From the NCBI GenBank assembly GCA_025928545.1, contig JAICJH010000044.1, positions 1 to 56,336 on the forward strand: 56,336 nt of DNA, written 5' to 3'. The position numbers were made by a program, and so were the translations under genes. Source of the stretch: Bryobacteraceae bacterium (GTDB taxonomy: Bacteria; Acidobacteriota; Terriglobia; Bryobacterales; Bryobacteraceae). The notes below the pieces were generated by a model. It had not been told where the DNA came from. It saw only the letters and a list, made by a program, of their open reading frames with translations, and ran no database searches. Below are positions 26,950 to 35,300 of the stretch, one piece after another (within the stretch, counting starts at the first letter, position 1; every line of letters starts with the position of its first letter).

Positions 26950-27681
26950 ATGTCCAGATCTTCCGAAGCCCATGAGGTTATTCAGGCCGCTCTGAACGAG
27001 TTTGGGCCGGAGCTCGCGGTGCTCACGAGTTTCCAGCGCGAAGGTGTCGTGATCGTCGACATGGTGCAGCGGGTCGCTCCCGGCACTCGTGTTCTGACAA
27101 TCGATACTGGCCGCTTGCCGGAAGCCACGTTCGACATGATGCGCACCATCGAACAGCGTTATGGTCTGGCAATCGAACGAATTCAGCCGGACCCCGCCGA
27201 AGTAGCTACCATGGTCGAAACGCAGGGTATCAATCTCTTCCGGGACAGTTACCCGCAGCGTGTTCTCTGTTGCCAGGTGCGAAAAGTCAGGCCGTTGGCT
27301 AAACGGCTTGAAGGTGTCCCGGCATTCTTTGCGGGATTACGGCGCGCCCAAAGCGACACACGAGCGGATATCGAGATTGTGGACCGGTCGTCCAAACCGG
27401 TAAAGATCTCTCCCCTCGCTGACTGGTCGGCCGACGACGTCCTGCGCTATACGTCGGATAACCATCTGCCAGAGCACCCGTTGTATGCCGCGGGCTACAC
27501 CAGCATTGGATGCGATCCGTGCACGCGCGCGGTTGCGGCGGGCGAAGACGAACGAGCCGGACGCTGGTGGTGGGAAACCGATGAGGCGAAAGAGTGCGGC
27601 CTGCATTTCTCGCCCGATGGCAAGGTAGAACGTAAGGTCGACGTGCTGCTGCGTGAAATACTGGAACGTGCTTCAGTCTGA
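26950..27681 (+). CDS. cysH: Phosphoadenylyl/adenylyl-sulfate reductase
   Basis: CysH reduces activated sulfate (APS or PAPS) to sulfite with electrons from thioredoxin. The 243-residue product has the PP-loop-like N-terminus (ELAVLTSFQREGVVIVDM), TIDTGRLPEATFDMM, and the catalytic block KECGLH near the C-terminus. It also has the CC (LCCQVRKVRPL) and CxxC (GCDPCTR) cysteine pairs that ligate a 4Fe-4S cluster in APS-type reductases, so use of APS, or of both APS and PAPS, is likely. It heads the cysH-cysC-PHP operon, 5 bases before cysC. Confidence 0.93.
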   Translation: MSRSSEAHEVIQAALNEFGPELAVLTSFQREGVVIVDMVQRVAPGTRVLTIDTGRLPEATFDMMRTIEQRYGLAIERIQPDPAEVATMVETQGINLFRDSYPQRVLCCQVRKVRPLAKRLEGVPAFFAGLRRAQSDTRADIEIVDRSSKPVKISPLADWSADDVLRYTSDNHLPEHPLYAAGYTSIGCDPCTRAVAAGEDERAGRWWWETDEAKECGLHFSPDGKVERKVDVLLREILERASV

Positions 27682-27686
27682 GGGTT

Positions 27687-28223
27687 ATGGATCATAAGGG
27701 ATTCACGCTGTGGCTGACAGGAATGTCGGGCGCGGGCAAAAGTACCATTTCCGATCGGCTCATGGTCCGGTTCCGGGACGCCGGCGCGAAAGTTGAGCTG
27801 CTGGATGGCGACGTTGTGCGCACCAACCTTTCACAGGGCCTGGGCTTCTCGCGGGAGGATCGCGACACCAATATCCGGAGGATCGGATTTGTTGCCGACC
27901 TGCTTTCGCGCAACGGCATTATCGTCGTCGTGGCCGCAATTTCACCGTACCGGGACACGCGCGAAGAAGTAAAATCCAAAATCGCGAACTTTATTGAAGT
28001 CTTCGTCGATTGTCCTGTCGCCGTGCTGGCGGAGCGGGATGTGAAGGGTCTCTATAAGCGGGCGCTGGCCGGTGAAGTCGGCAACTTCACGGGCATCTCC
28101 GATCCCTACGAACCACCGCTCCAGCCGGACGTGACGGTGCGCTCCGACCGCGAAACCGTCGAAGAGAGCGTGGAGCTGGTCTGGGGCGAGTTGCTTCGCA
28201 GAGGATGGATCGGCGCGGCATGA
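27687..28223 (+). CDS. cysC: Adenylylsulfate (APS) kinase
   Basis: CysC phosphorylates APS to PAPS. The 178-residue protein has Walker A LTGMSGAGKST near the N-terminus, then LLDGDVVRTNLSQGLGFSRE with the adenylylsulfate-binding residues, AISPYRDTREEV, and FVDCPVAVLAERDVKGLYKR. It is the usual length of a stand-alone kinase. No ATP sulfurylase (cysD/cysN or sat) is in the window. Its TGA stop overlaps the ATG of the PHP phosphatase gene, so the two are coupled. Confidence 0.95.
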   Translation: MDHKGFTLWLTGMSGAGKSTISDRLMVRFRDAGAKVELLDGDVVRTNLSQGLGFSREDRDTNIRRIGFVADLLSRNGIIVVVAAISPYRDTREEVKSKIANFIEVFVDCPVAVLAERDVKGLYKRALAGEVGNFTGISDPYEPPLQPDVTVRSDRETVEESVELVWGELLRRGWIGAA

Positions 28224-29065
28224 TCGACCTGCACAGCCATACCGATCAATCCGACGGAACATTCACGGCTGCGGAACTCGTTGCCCAAGCCGTGCGCATC
28301 GGGCTGAAAGCTCTGGCGATTACCGATCACGATACGATGTCGGGCTACGACCGGGCTGTTCCGTTCGCGGAAGCCGCTGGTTTGAAGCTGATCTGCGGCA
28401 TCGAGCTTTCGACCAAGTATCAGGGCGTTTCGGTTCACCTGCTCGGCTACTTTCCCGCGACCATGCCGCCACCGGAATTTCGCGAGTGGCTGGCGTTCCT
28501 GCTCGAAAGCCGCCGCGATCGCAATCGCCGCCTGATTGAGAAGCTGAATTCGCTCGGCGTTCCCATCACCCTCGAAGAGGTTGAAGCCTACGGCAAGACG
28601 CTGACGGCACGTCCACACTTTGCTCGCGTGCTAATCGACAAGGGCTTCGCGAAAGACATGCAGGACGCTTTCGATCAGTACCTGGATGAAAAGGGCCGCG
28701 GCTACGTGCAGCGCCACGATATTCCGATCCAGGAAGCGATTGACCGCATTCGTGGCGCGGGAGGTGTGTGCTCGCTGGCGCATCCGGTTCGGGTGGCGAA
28801 GAACCAGTGGGACGTGCTCGAAAAGTATGTCGGCGAGCTGGCCGGTATGGGCCTCCAGGCGATCGAGGTTTACCACAGCGATCACAGCCCGGAGAACGTG
28901 TCGTTCTATAAGTCGCTGGCGGAGCGCTTCGACCTGGGAATCACCGGCGGCTCGGATTTCCACGGCGGCAACAAGCCGCTGATCTCGCTTGGCACCGGCT
29001 GCCGCAACAACCTGAATGTGCCGGATGAGCTTGCCGACAAGTTAGTTACACTGGCCGTTTCTTAG
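28220..29065 (+). CDS. PHP-domain phosphatase, likely 3',5'-nucleotide bisphosphate (pAp) phosphatase
   Basis: The 281-residue protein has the PHP metal-binding set: MIDLHSHTDQSDG at the N-terminus, ALAITDHDTMSG, GIELST, SLAHPVRVAK, EVYHSDHSPEN and GITGGSDFHGG. Related RNase AM/YciV-type proteins hydrolyse 3',5'-bisphosphate nucleotides. PAPS reduction or sulfotransfer yields pAp, so a coupled gene right after cysC suggests pAp clearance here; that is inference. The ATG at 28220 gives an ATGA overlap with the cysC stop; an in-frame ATG at 28205 is the alternative. Confidence 0.85.
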   Translation: MIDLHSHTDQSDGTFTAAELVAQAVRIGLKALAITDHDTMSGYDRAVPFAEAAGLKLICGIELSTKYQGVSVHLLGYFPATMPPPEFREWLAFLLESRRDRNRRLIEKLNSLGVPITLEEVEAYGKTLTARPHFARVLIDKGFAKDMQDAFDQYLDEKGRGYVQRHDIPIQEAIDRIRGAGGVCSLAHPVRVAKNQWDVLEKYVGELAGMGLQAIEVYHSDHSPENVSFYKSLAERFDLGITGGSDFHGGNKPLISLGTGCRNNLNVPDELADKLVTLAVS

Positions 29066-29088
29066 GCTTGGGATTTCAGGCGGGAAAC

Positions 29089-29165
29089 TGGTGGGCACGG
29101 GCAGATTCGAACTGCCGACCTGCCGCTTAGGAGGCGACCGCTCTATCCAACTGAGCTACGTGCCC
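29089..29165 (-). tRNA. tRNA-Arg (CCT)
   Basis: On the minus strand GGGCACG pairs with CGTGCCC to form the acceptor stem. The D arm is GCTCAGTTGGATAGAGC. The anticodon loop CTCCTAA gives anticodon CCT. The T arm contains GTTCGAAT. A discriminator A and encoded CCA follow. Its first ten bases overlap the end of purD. Confidence 0.96.
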
Positions 29166-30385
29166 GCACCTGAACTATTGTAGCGTCGGAGGCCCTTGAC
29201 GCCAATGTCGCGACGATACTGCATCCCGTCGAACGAAATCCGTTCCACCGCCGCATAAGCGCGATCGATGCTGTCTTTCAGGTCAGCGCCGCGCGCGGTA
29301 ACTCCGAGGACGCGGCCACCCGCCGTGACAATATCGTCGCCCGCCCGCTTCGTGCCGGCGTGAAACACCACGGCATCGGAGACGTCGTCGAGTCCGGAAA
29401 TTCGCTGCCCGGTTTGTGGTGTGCCGGGGTAACCCGCCGCAGCCATCACTACGCACGTTGCGGGGTCCGGCGACCACTTCAGCGCGCCCGATGTGAGTGA
29501 ACCTCGCGCCGCAGCCATCAGCGCTTCTCCCCAGTCGCTTTCGAGGCGCATCATCAGCGGCTGGGTTTCCGGATCTCCCATTCGCACGTTGAACTCGAGT
29601 ACGCTGGGCCCGGCTTCGGTCATCATGAGGCCCGCGTAGAGAAAGCCCGTGAATGCCGTGGCGCGGATCACCGGCTCGATGATCGTGTCCATCACCAGCT
29701 CACGCATGGCAGGCGAGAGAATGCCGGAATCCGAGTAGGCGCCCATGCCTCCGGTGTTGGGTCCCTGGTCGCCATCGAAGATTCTTTTGTGATCCTGCGA
29801 GGGCTCCAGCGGAAATCCGCGCTTGCCGTCGCACAGCACGATGAAACTGACTTCTTCGCCTTCGAGGAATTCTTCAATGACCAGCGGATATGCGAGCACG
29901 GTCAAGGCCGAAGTGGCTTCCTCGTGCGATTGGGCGATGATCACGCCCTTCCCTGCCGCCAAACCATCGGTCTTGAGAACAACGGGCAAACGGAACTGCC
30001 GCAGGGCATCACGAGCTTCGGCATCGTTATTGACCGTGGCAAACCGGGCGGTAGGCACGCCAATTCGCTCCATGAAGCGCTTGGAGTGGACTTTGCTGCC
30101 TTCGAGAGCCGCGTTCTCCGCCGTGGGACCGACGATGGCGAGCCCCCGCCTGCGGAACTTATCGACTACACCCGCGACAAGGGGGACCTCGGGGCCGACG
30201 ACGGTGAGATCAATTCCTTCCGATTCCACGAATTGCACATAATCCGAAGTCTCATGGCAAGTCGCTACAGAGGAAATGCCCGGATTGCCCGGCATTGCAT
30301 GTACTTCCGAAACCGAGGGAGAATGCCGAAGTCTCCACGCCAATGCGTGTTCGCGTCCGCCACTGCCAATAACAAGTACTTTCAC
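29156..30385 (-). CDS. purD: Phosphoribosylamine-glycine ligase
   Basis: PurD joins glycine to phosphoribosylamine in purine synthesis, using ATP. The 409-residue protein has the N-terminal MKVLVIGSGGREHALAWRL, the ATP-grasp core (VIEEFLEGEEVSFIVLCDGK, PLEPSQDHKRIFDGDQGPNTGG cut here as two parts around QDHKR), and FNVRMGDPETQPL. The start is GTG at 30385 with no clear ribosome binding site. After the usual end (YRRDIG) the frame runs ~13 residues further and stops at a TAG that is bases 8-10 of the downstream tRNA-Arg. It is divergent from mnmG. Confidence 0.95.
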   Translation of the reverse strand: MKVLVIGSGGREHALAWRLRHSPSVSEVHAMPGNPGISSVATCHETSDYVQFVESEGIDLTVVGPEVPLVAGVVDKFRRRGLAIVGPTAENAALEGSKVHSKRFMERIGVPTARFATVNNDAEARDALRQFRLPVVLKTDGLAAGKGVIIAQSHEEATSALTVLAYPLVIEEFLEGEEVSFIVLCDGKRGFPLEPSQDHKRIFDGDQGPNTGGMGAYSDSGILSPAMRELVMDTIIEPVIRATAFTGFLYAGLMMTEAGPSVLEFNVRMGDPETQPLMMRLESDWGEALMAAARGSLTSGALKWSPDPATCVVMAAAGYPGTPQTGQRISGLDDVSDAVVFHAGTKRAGDDIVTAGGRVLGVTARGADLKDSIDRAYAAVERISFDGMQYRRDIGVKGLRRYNSSGAGT

Positions 30386-30419
30386 GTTAGTTTGCCCGGA
30401 TACAATAGTAGCTTAGTCA

Positions 30420-32219
30420 ATGGATCAATCTTTCGATATCGTCGTGGTGGGCGGCGGCCACGCGGGGTGCGAGGCATCCCGTGCGTGCGCCCGGATGGGC
30501 CTTCGCACAGTCATGATCACGATGAACTCGGATCTGATCGCCCAGATGTCTTGCAACCCGGCGATTGGCGGTATTGCCAAGGGACACCTCGTCCGGGAGA
30601 TTGACGCGCTCGGCGGCGTCATGGGCGAGGTCGCGGACGCCGTCGGAATCCAGTTCCGTTTGCTGAATACCAGCCGCGGTCCGGCGGTGTGGTCACCACG
30701 GGCTCAATGCGACAAGAAGCAGTACCGGATACAAATGAAGGCCGTGCTCGAGCAGGAGCCGAATCTACGAATCAAGCAGGCGGAAGTTGCGGCGCTCCGG
30801 ATTGAAGACGGCCGGGTACGCGGGGTTCAGTTGGTCGATGGACGCACTATTCACTGCGGCGCCGTGATCATCACGACCGGAACGTTCCTGAATGGATTGG
30901 CTCACATCGGGGAGCGGAAGTTCGAATGCGGCCGGAATGGGGAAGCGCCGTCGGTTGTGCTCGCCGACCAGATCCGCAATCTGGATCTGGGCTGGACACG
31001 GCTGAAGACGGGCACTCCACCGCGGCTCGATTCAAGGTCGATTGACTGGTCTAAGTTTGAACGGCAGTCTGGCGATGCAGAGCCGACCCCGTTCTCATTT
31101 ATGACAGGGCGGATTGACCGGGAGCAGATTCAGTGCTTTCTGGGCCGGACAACCCCTGAAACGGCGCGGATCATTCGAGAAAGTATCGGCCGATCTCCGC
31201 TTTACAGTGGGCAGATTGAAGGTGTGGGTCCGCGTTATTGCCCATCCATCGAGGACAAGTTCGTTAAATTCCCTGACAAGGTCGCCCATCAGATCTTTCT
31301 GGAGCCGGAAGGACGGGACACCAACGAGATTTATGTGAACGGCATGTCCACCAGCATGCCGATTGATGTGCAGGCCGCTGTGATTGCCTCCATACCCGGG
31401 TTGGAAGAGGCGGAGATGATCCGGCCCGGCTACGCGATCGAATATGACGCTGTGGATGCACGCGAACTCAACCACACGCTGGAAGTTCGCAAATTGCCGG
31501 GCCTTTTTCTTGCTGGCCAGATCAATGGAACCTCCGGCTATGAAGAAGCCGCCGGGCAGGGGCTGATGGCGGGTATCAATGCGGCTCAGATGGTTTTGGG
31601 TCGCCCGCCGGTCGTGATTCCCCGCTCCGAGGGTTACATCGGCATAATGATCGACGATCTCATTACAAAAGGAACCGACGAGCCCTATCGGATGTTCACT
31701 TCGCGGGCGGAATACCGGCTTCGATTGCGGATTGACAACGCCGACGAGCGATTGACGCCCATCGCCGCGGAGATCGGACTGGCGACTGAAGAGCGCAAAG
31801 CATTCTTTGACAGGAAGCGCGAACAAGTCGGGCGTTTGATGCACGCGATTCAATCGAGTCCACAGCTCGGTGTTTTGCGACGTCCGGAAACCAGAATAGG
31901 CGAAATGATGGCGTGGATTGAGGGCGTTCTGGGTGGTCGTGCCGAGCGCGGTGTCCTGATGACGGTGGAAACCGAGATCAAGTATGCGGGTTATATAGAC
32001 CAGCAGCGCCGGCAAATCGAGAGAATGCGGGGTTCTGACGCCCGCCCGATCCCTGAAACCATGGCATTTACCGGTATTCCCGGTATTTCGCGGGAAGTTG
32101 GGGAGAAACTGGAGCGAGTCCGGCCAGCGACTTTGGGGCAGGCGGCGAGGATTCCGGGCGTGACTCCAGCAGCCGTAGCCCTGCTGGATGTATACATGAG
32201 TTTGGCCTCTCGCGCTTGA
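30420..32219 (+). CDS. mnmG: tRNA uridine-5-carboxymethylaminomethyl(34) synthesis enzyme MnmG
   Basis: MnmG, with MnmE, uses FAD to modify U34 of certain tRNAs. The 599-residue protein starts with the FAD-binding [20 protein letters not shown] and has [41 protein letters not shown], and [19 protein letters not shown] further on. It is slightly shorter than the ~620-630 residues common in other bacteria. A TACAAT box lies only 14 bases before the ATG, so the 5' leader may be very short. It precedes the parS sites and parA. The rsmG gene often found here is absent. Confidence 0.97.
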   Translation: MDQSFDIVVVGGGHAGCEASRACARMGLRTVMITMNSDLIAQMSCNPAIGGIAKGHLVREIDALGGVMGEVADAVGIQFRLLNTSRGPAVWSPRAQCDKKQYRIQMKAVLEQEPNLRIKQAEVAALRIEDGRVRGVQLVDGRTIHCGAVIITTGTFLNGLAHIGERKFECGRNGEAPSVVLADQIRNLDLGWTRLKTGTPPRLDSRSIDWSKFERQSGDAEPTPFSFMTGRIDREQIQCFLGRTTPETARIIRESIGRSPLYSGQIEGVGPRYCPSIEDKFVKFPDKVAHQIFLEPEGRDTNEIYVNGMSTSMPIDVQAAVIASIPGLEEAEMIRPGYAIEYDAVDARELNHTLEVRKLPGLFLAGQINGTSGYEEAAGQGLMAGINAAQMVLGRPPVVIPRSEGYIGIMIDDLITKGTDEPYRMFTSRAEYRLRLRIDNADERLTPIAAEIGLATEERKAFFDRKREQVGRLMHAIQSSPQLGVLRRPETRIGEMMAWIEGVLGGRAERGVLMTVETEIKYAGYIDQQRRQIERMRGSDARPIPETMAFTGIPGISREVGEKLERVRPATLGQAARIPGVTPAAVALLDVYMSLASRA

Positions 32220-32269
32220 TTTCAACCGATTAGACCGGATTTACAAAACGAACCCGGCAAAAGGGCTGA

Positions 32270-32285
32270 TGTTTCACGTGAAACA
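32270..32285. promoter_or_regulatory. parS centromere site 1
   Basis: TGTTTCACGTGAAACA is a perfect copy of the 16-base bacterial parS palindrome that ParB binds for chromosome segregation. It lies between mnmG and parA, 50 bases after mnmG. Confidence 0.97.
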
Positions 32286-32309
32286 TAGGTTCCCGAGACC
32301 ATCCGACCA

Positions 32310-32325
32310 TGTTTCACGTGAAACA
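32310..32325. promoter_or_regulatory. parS centromere site 2
   Basis: A second perfect TGTTTCACGTGAAACA, with 24 bases between the two sites (40 centre to centre). It is 67 bases upstream of parA, so ParB bound here could also affect parA transcription. Confidence 0.97.
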
Positions 32326-32392
32326 TAGTCAATTGTGTTAGAGTGAGCTTCTGGGAGTCCGTTTTGCTGGACGCTACCAAACAACCAATATC

Positions 32393-33184
32393 GTGAATCG
32401 AGTCATTGCAATAACCAACCAGAAAGGCGGTGTCGGTAAAACAACCACCGCCATAAACCTTGGGGCAGCCTTGGCCGTTAGTGACGCCAAGGTACTCATT
32501 ATCGATGCCGATCCACAGGGCAACAGTACCAGCGGCCTTGGAATCCAGAAGCATCCCGGACTGGCCACGATTTATGATGTCCTGGTCGACGGGAAGCAGA
32601 TCGACCATGCAATCTGCCACACAAGCATGGAAGGTTTGGATCTTCTTCCCGCCGACAAGAACCTGATCGGTGTCAACCTTCAGTTAGTGAATGTCGACGA
32701 CCGTGAATCGATCCTTCGCAACCACCTAAAACGGGTTCTGGATCGTTATGATTTCGTCCTTATCGATTGCCCACCGGCTTTGGATCTTCTGACGCTGAAC
32801 GCACTCATGGCGGCCGACTCTGTGCTGGTTCCGATTCAGTGCGAATTCTTTGCGCTGGAAGGAGTTTCGGAGCTCATGGACACCATCGAGCGCATCCGGG
32901 AGTCCTTCGGACACCCGTTGCGGATTGAGGGCATCCTTCTGACTATGTTCGACGACCGGACCAATCTGGCCAGGCAGGTGGCCGCCGATCTTCGGGAATT
33001 CTTTGGCGCCGACGTCTTCAAGACCGTAATTCCGCGCAACATACGCCTCGCGGAAGCCCCCAGCCACGGAAAATCGATTCTTGCCTACGACCCCGGTTCT
33101 CGCGGCTCGGAATCCTATATTCAACTCGCCAAAGAGGTTCTTACGAATGAGCAAGCACGATCAACGCAAAGCGCAGGATCATAG
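32393..33184 (+). CDS. parA: Chromosome-partitioning ATPase ParA/Soj
   Basis: ParA moves or orients the origin region through ATP-driven interaction with ParB-parS complexes. The 263-residue protein has the deviant Walker A ITNQKGGVGKTTTAINLGAAL, here at residues 7 onward, the switch LIIDADPQGNSTSG, and LIDCPPALDLLTLNAL. The start is GTG. It directly follows two parS sites and overlaps parB by 38 bases. Confidence 0.96.
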   Translation: MNRVIAITNQKGGVGKTTTAINLGAALAVSDAKVLIIDADPQGNSTSGLGIQKHPGLATIYDVLVDGKQIDHAICHTSMEGLDLLPADKNLIGVNLQLVNVDDRESILRNHLKRVLDRYDFVLIDCPPALDLLTLNALMAADSVLVPIQCEFFALEGVSELMDTIERIRESFGHPLRIEGILLTMFDDRTNLARQVAADLREFFGADVFKTVIPRNIRLAEAPSHGKSILAYDPGSRGSESYIQLAKEVLTNEQARSTQSAGS

Positions 33185-34097
33185 AGCACTCGGCAAAGGG
33201 CTGCACGCGCTACTGCCAACCCGCGGCATCCCGGCGGTCGCCACCGCGCCAGCCCCTGCATTGGCTCCCGAACGCGACGGGAACGTGACGCTGACGCCGA
33301 TCACGCAGGTCAAACCGAACCCAAATCAGCCGCGCCGTGACTTCGATGAACAGGCGATGCTCGAACTGGCTCAGTCGATTGAACGCGACGGCATCATTCA
33401 GCCGATCATTGTGAGACGAATGGCGGCGGGCGAGTATCAGATTATTGCGGGCGAGCGCCGCTGGCGGGCCGCAACACTCTCAGGTCTTACCGAGGTTCCC
33501 GTAATCGTTCGGGAAGCCGACGACCAGAAGGTTCTCGAGTTGGCGATCGTCGAGAACATCCAGCGCGAAGATCTCAACCCGATCGAACTCGCTGTCGCGT
33601 TCGAGAGGATGGCCGCCGAGCTTTCGCTGAGTCATGAAGAGATCGGCCAGAAAACCGGAAAGGATCGAGTCACAGTTACGAACTCGATCCGGCTTCTCCA
33701 GCTGCCGGCCCATGTCCAGCAACTGGTCTCTACCCGAAAGCTAAGCCCAGGACATGCCCGGGCGCTCCTGAAGTTGCCGACTGAGAAGGCTCAGAGCGAA
33801 CTGGCAGACCGATGCATTCAGGAAGGTTGGTCGGTTCGCCAGATTGAAGAGTTCACCAAGCCGGCAAAAGAGCCCGGAGACGAGATTGTCCCGCGCAAAG
33901 CAAACCCAAAAACCGTAGATCCCAATGTCCGGGCTGCAATCACCGATCTGGAGCGAGTGCTTGGAACGAGAGTCCGGATTATGGAAAAAAAGAAAGGTAA
34001 GGGCTCGATCGAAGTCGAATACTATTCGGATGAGGACCTGGACCGCATCTATTCGCTGATCGTCGGGACCACCCACAGCGATCCGGCGATGTTGTAA
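33147..34097 (+). CDS. parB: Chromosome-partitioning protein ParB/Spo0J
   Basis: ParB binds parS, spreads along DNA and hydrolyses CTP. The 316-residue protein has the N-terminal ALGKGLHALLP stretch, the CTP-binding core PNPNQPRRDFDEQAMLELAQ and IIAGERRWRAATLSGL, the VENIQREDLNPIELA motif, and the helix-turn-helix LSHEEIGQKTGKDRVTVTN. The C-terminal ~60 residues form the dimer domain. The ATG at 33147 is used (GAGGTT 7-9 bases upstream); the longer frame to 33081 lies inside parA. Confidence 0.96.
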   Translation: MSKHDQRKAQDHRALGKGLHALLPTRGIPAVATAPAPALAPERDGNVTLTPITQVKPNPNQPRRDFDEQAMLELAQSIERDGIIQPIIVRRMAAGEYQIIAGERRWRAATLSGLTEVPVIVREADDQKVLELAIVENIQREDLNPIELAVAFERMAAELSLSHEEIGQKTGKDRVTVTNSIRLLQLPAHVQQLVSTRKLSPGHARALLKLPTEKAQSELADRCIQEGWSVRQIEEFTKPAKEPGDEIVPRKANPKTVDPNVRAAITDLERVLGTRVRIMEKKKGKGSIEVEYYSDEDLDRIYSLIVGTTHSDPAML

Positions 34098-34102
34098 GCC
34101 GA

Positions 34103-34504
34103 TCAGGTAAGCAACTGAAGGATCTCGGAGACTTGCTTGCGGATCTCCGGCAGCGGACTCGACGTAAACAGGTCCGCCTGCCCGGAATGGGGAGTGCTCT
34201 TAACGGCTGCGGGGGGTTTTGTCTTGTCGTGCAGAGCCTTGCGGGCGCCTTCAATCGTGAATTTTTGCCCGTAGAGAAGGTGTTTGATTCGGAGAAGCAA
34301 TTCAACGTCTTTGCGACGGAACATGCGCTGTCCGCTCGAAGACTTCCGTGGAGAAAGCCCCGGAAACTCGGACTCCCAGTAGCGCAGCACGTAGGCCTCA
34401 ACCCCAACTAACTGGCTCACCTCACCGATCCGGAAGAAGAGCTTATCGGGGATGTCCGGCTGCCCTGCCGCCACCGTATCGTTATTCGGCAGAATCTCAC
34501 CCAT
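34103..34504 (-). CDS. MerR-family transcriptional regulator
   Basis: The 133-residue protein has the MerR-type winged helix: [20 protein letters not shown] with [19 protein letters not shown], then [19 protein letters not shown]. Members bind promoter spacers and twist them. The C-terminal ~45 residues are short and lack the Cys pattern of metal or redox sensors, so the signal cannot be named. It is convergent with parB, 5 bases apart. Confidence 0.88.
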   Translation of the reverse strand: MGEILPNNDTVAAGQPDIPDKLFFRIGEVSQLVGVEAYVLRYWESEFPGLSPRKSSSGQRMFRRKDVELLLRIKHLLYGQKFTIEGARKALHDKTKPPAAVKSTPHSGQADLFTSSPLPEIRKQVSEILQLLT

Positions 34505-34544
34505 CTGCTTCTATTTCAGCACAATTTATGTGAAACCCGTGCGG

Positions 34545-35300
34545 TCACGCGCGCCCGGTGTCGGCGGCGACCAACGCTTCCTCATTCTCCGAAGCGTGTG
34601 AGCCCGCTCCCGGCAACACAAAGCGATAGCCGATGCGGGGCTCGGTGGCAATAAAGACGGGCTTGCCTCCGCCGGGCTCAATCTTCTTGCGCAGCTGGTT
34701 AATGAAGACGCGGAGGTACTCAATCTGATCGCCGTACTCCGGTCCCCAGATGGCCTGGAGCAAACGCTTGTGGGGCACGGGCTTGTTGGCATTGGAAACC
34801 AGGTAGCGCAGAATGTCGAATTCGGTGGGCGTTAAACGCACCGGACTGCCGTTTGCGACCACGTTCCGGTTGGTGAAGTCAACCTCCAGACCGGGCACGG
34901 AAATGCGGAGCGGAGCGGTGTCCGTGGCAAATCCGGATCGTCGCAACGCGGCACGCATGCGAGCCATAAGCTCGTCGAAACTGAACGGCTTTGAGACATA
35001 ATCGTCGGCGCCGGCGTCGAGGGCTTCAACTTTATCGTGGTCCGATTCGCGCACCGAGACAACGATAATCGGGACATCCCACCCTTTGCGGATCGCGCGG
35101 CAGGCAGTGAGACCGCCCATGCCGGGCATATTTAAATCGAGCAAAATAAGGTCGACGGTTTCGCGGCGAAGTAGTTCGATGGCCTCCTCACCACTGGCGA
35201 CGTCGAGCACCCGCGCGCCTTTGGAGCCGAGACTCGTTCGAAGAACCCGGCGGATCTGGGGCTCGTCGTCAATCAGCAATATAGTTCGGTTCTCGATCAT
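34545..35300 (-). CDS. KdpE-like OmpR-family response regulator
   Basis: The 251-residue protein has a receiver domain (TILLIDDEPQIRRVLRTSL, phospho-Asp in LILLDLNMPG, Lys in DYVSKPFSFDEL) and an OmpR-type winged helix (VRLTPTEFDILRYLV, and YLRVFINQLRKKIEP). The layout and wording are closest to KdpE, which controls potassium uptake. No kdpFABC genes are in the window, so the target is inferred at best. Its start overlaps the end of the kinase gene by 32 bases, so the pair is one operon. Confidence 0.88.
   Translation of the reverse strand: MIENRTILLIDDEPQIRRVLRTSLGSKGARVLDVASGEEAIELLRRETVDLILLDLNMPGMGGLTACRAIRKGWDVPIIVVSVRESDHDKVEALDAGADDYVSKPFSFDELMARMRAALRRSGFATDTAPLRISVPGLEVDFTNRNVVANGSPVRLTPTEFDILRYLVSNANKPVPHKRLLQAIWGPEYGDQIEYLRVFINQLRKKIEPGGGKPVFIATEPRIGYRFVLPGAGSHASENEEALVAADTGRA

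Noticed and set aside
31095..32225. 376-aa open frame antisense to mnmG
   Set aside because: No family resemblance, and mnmG is certain on the other strand.
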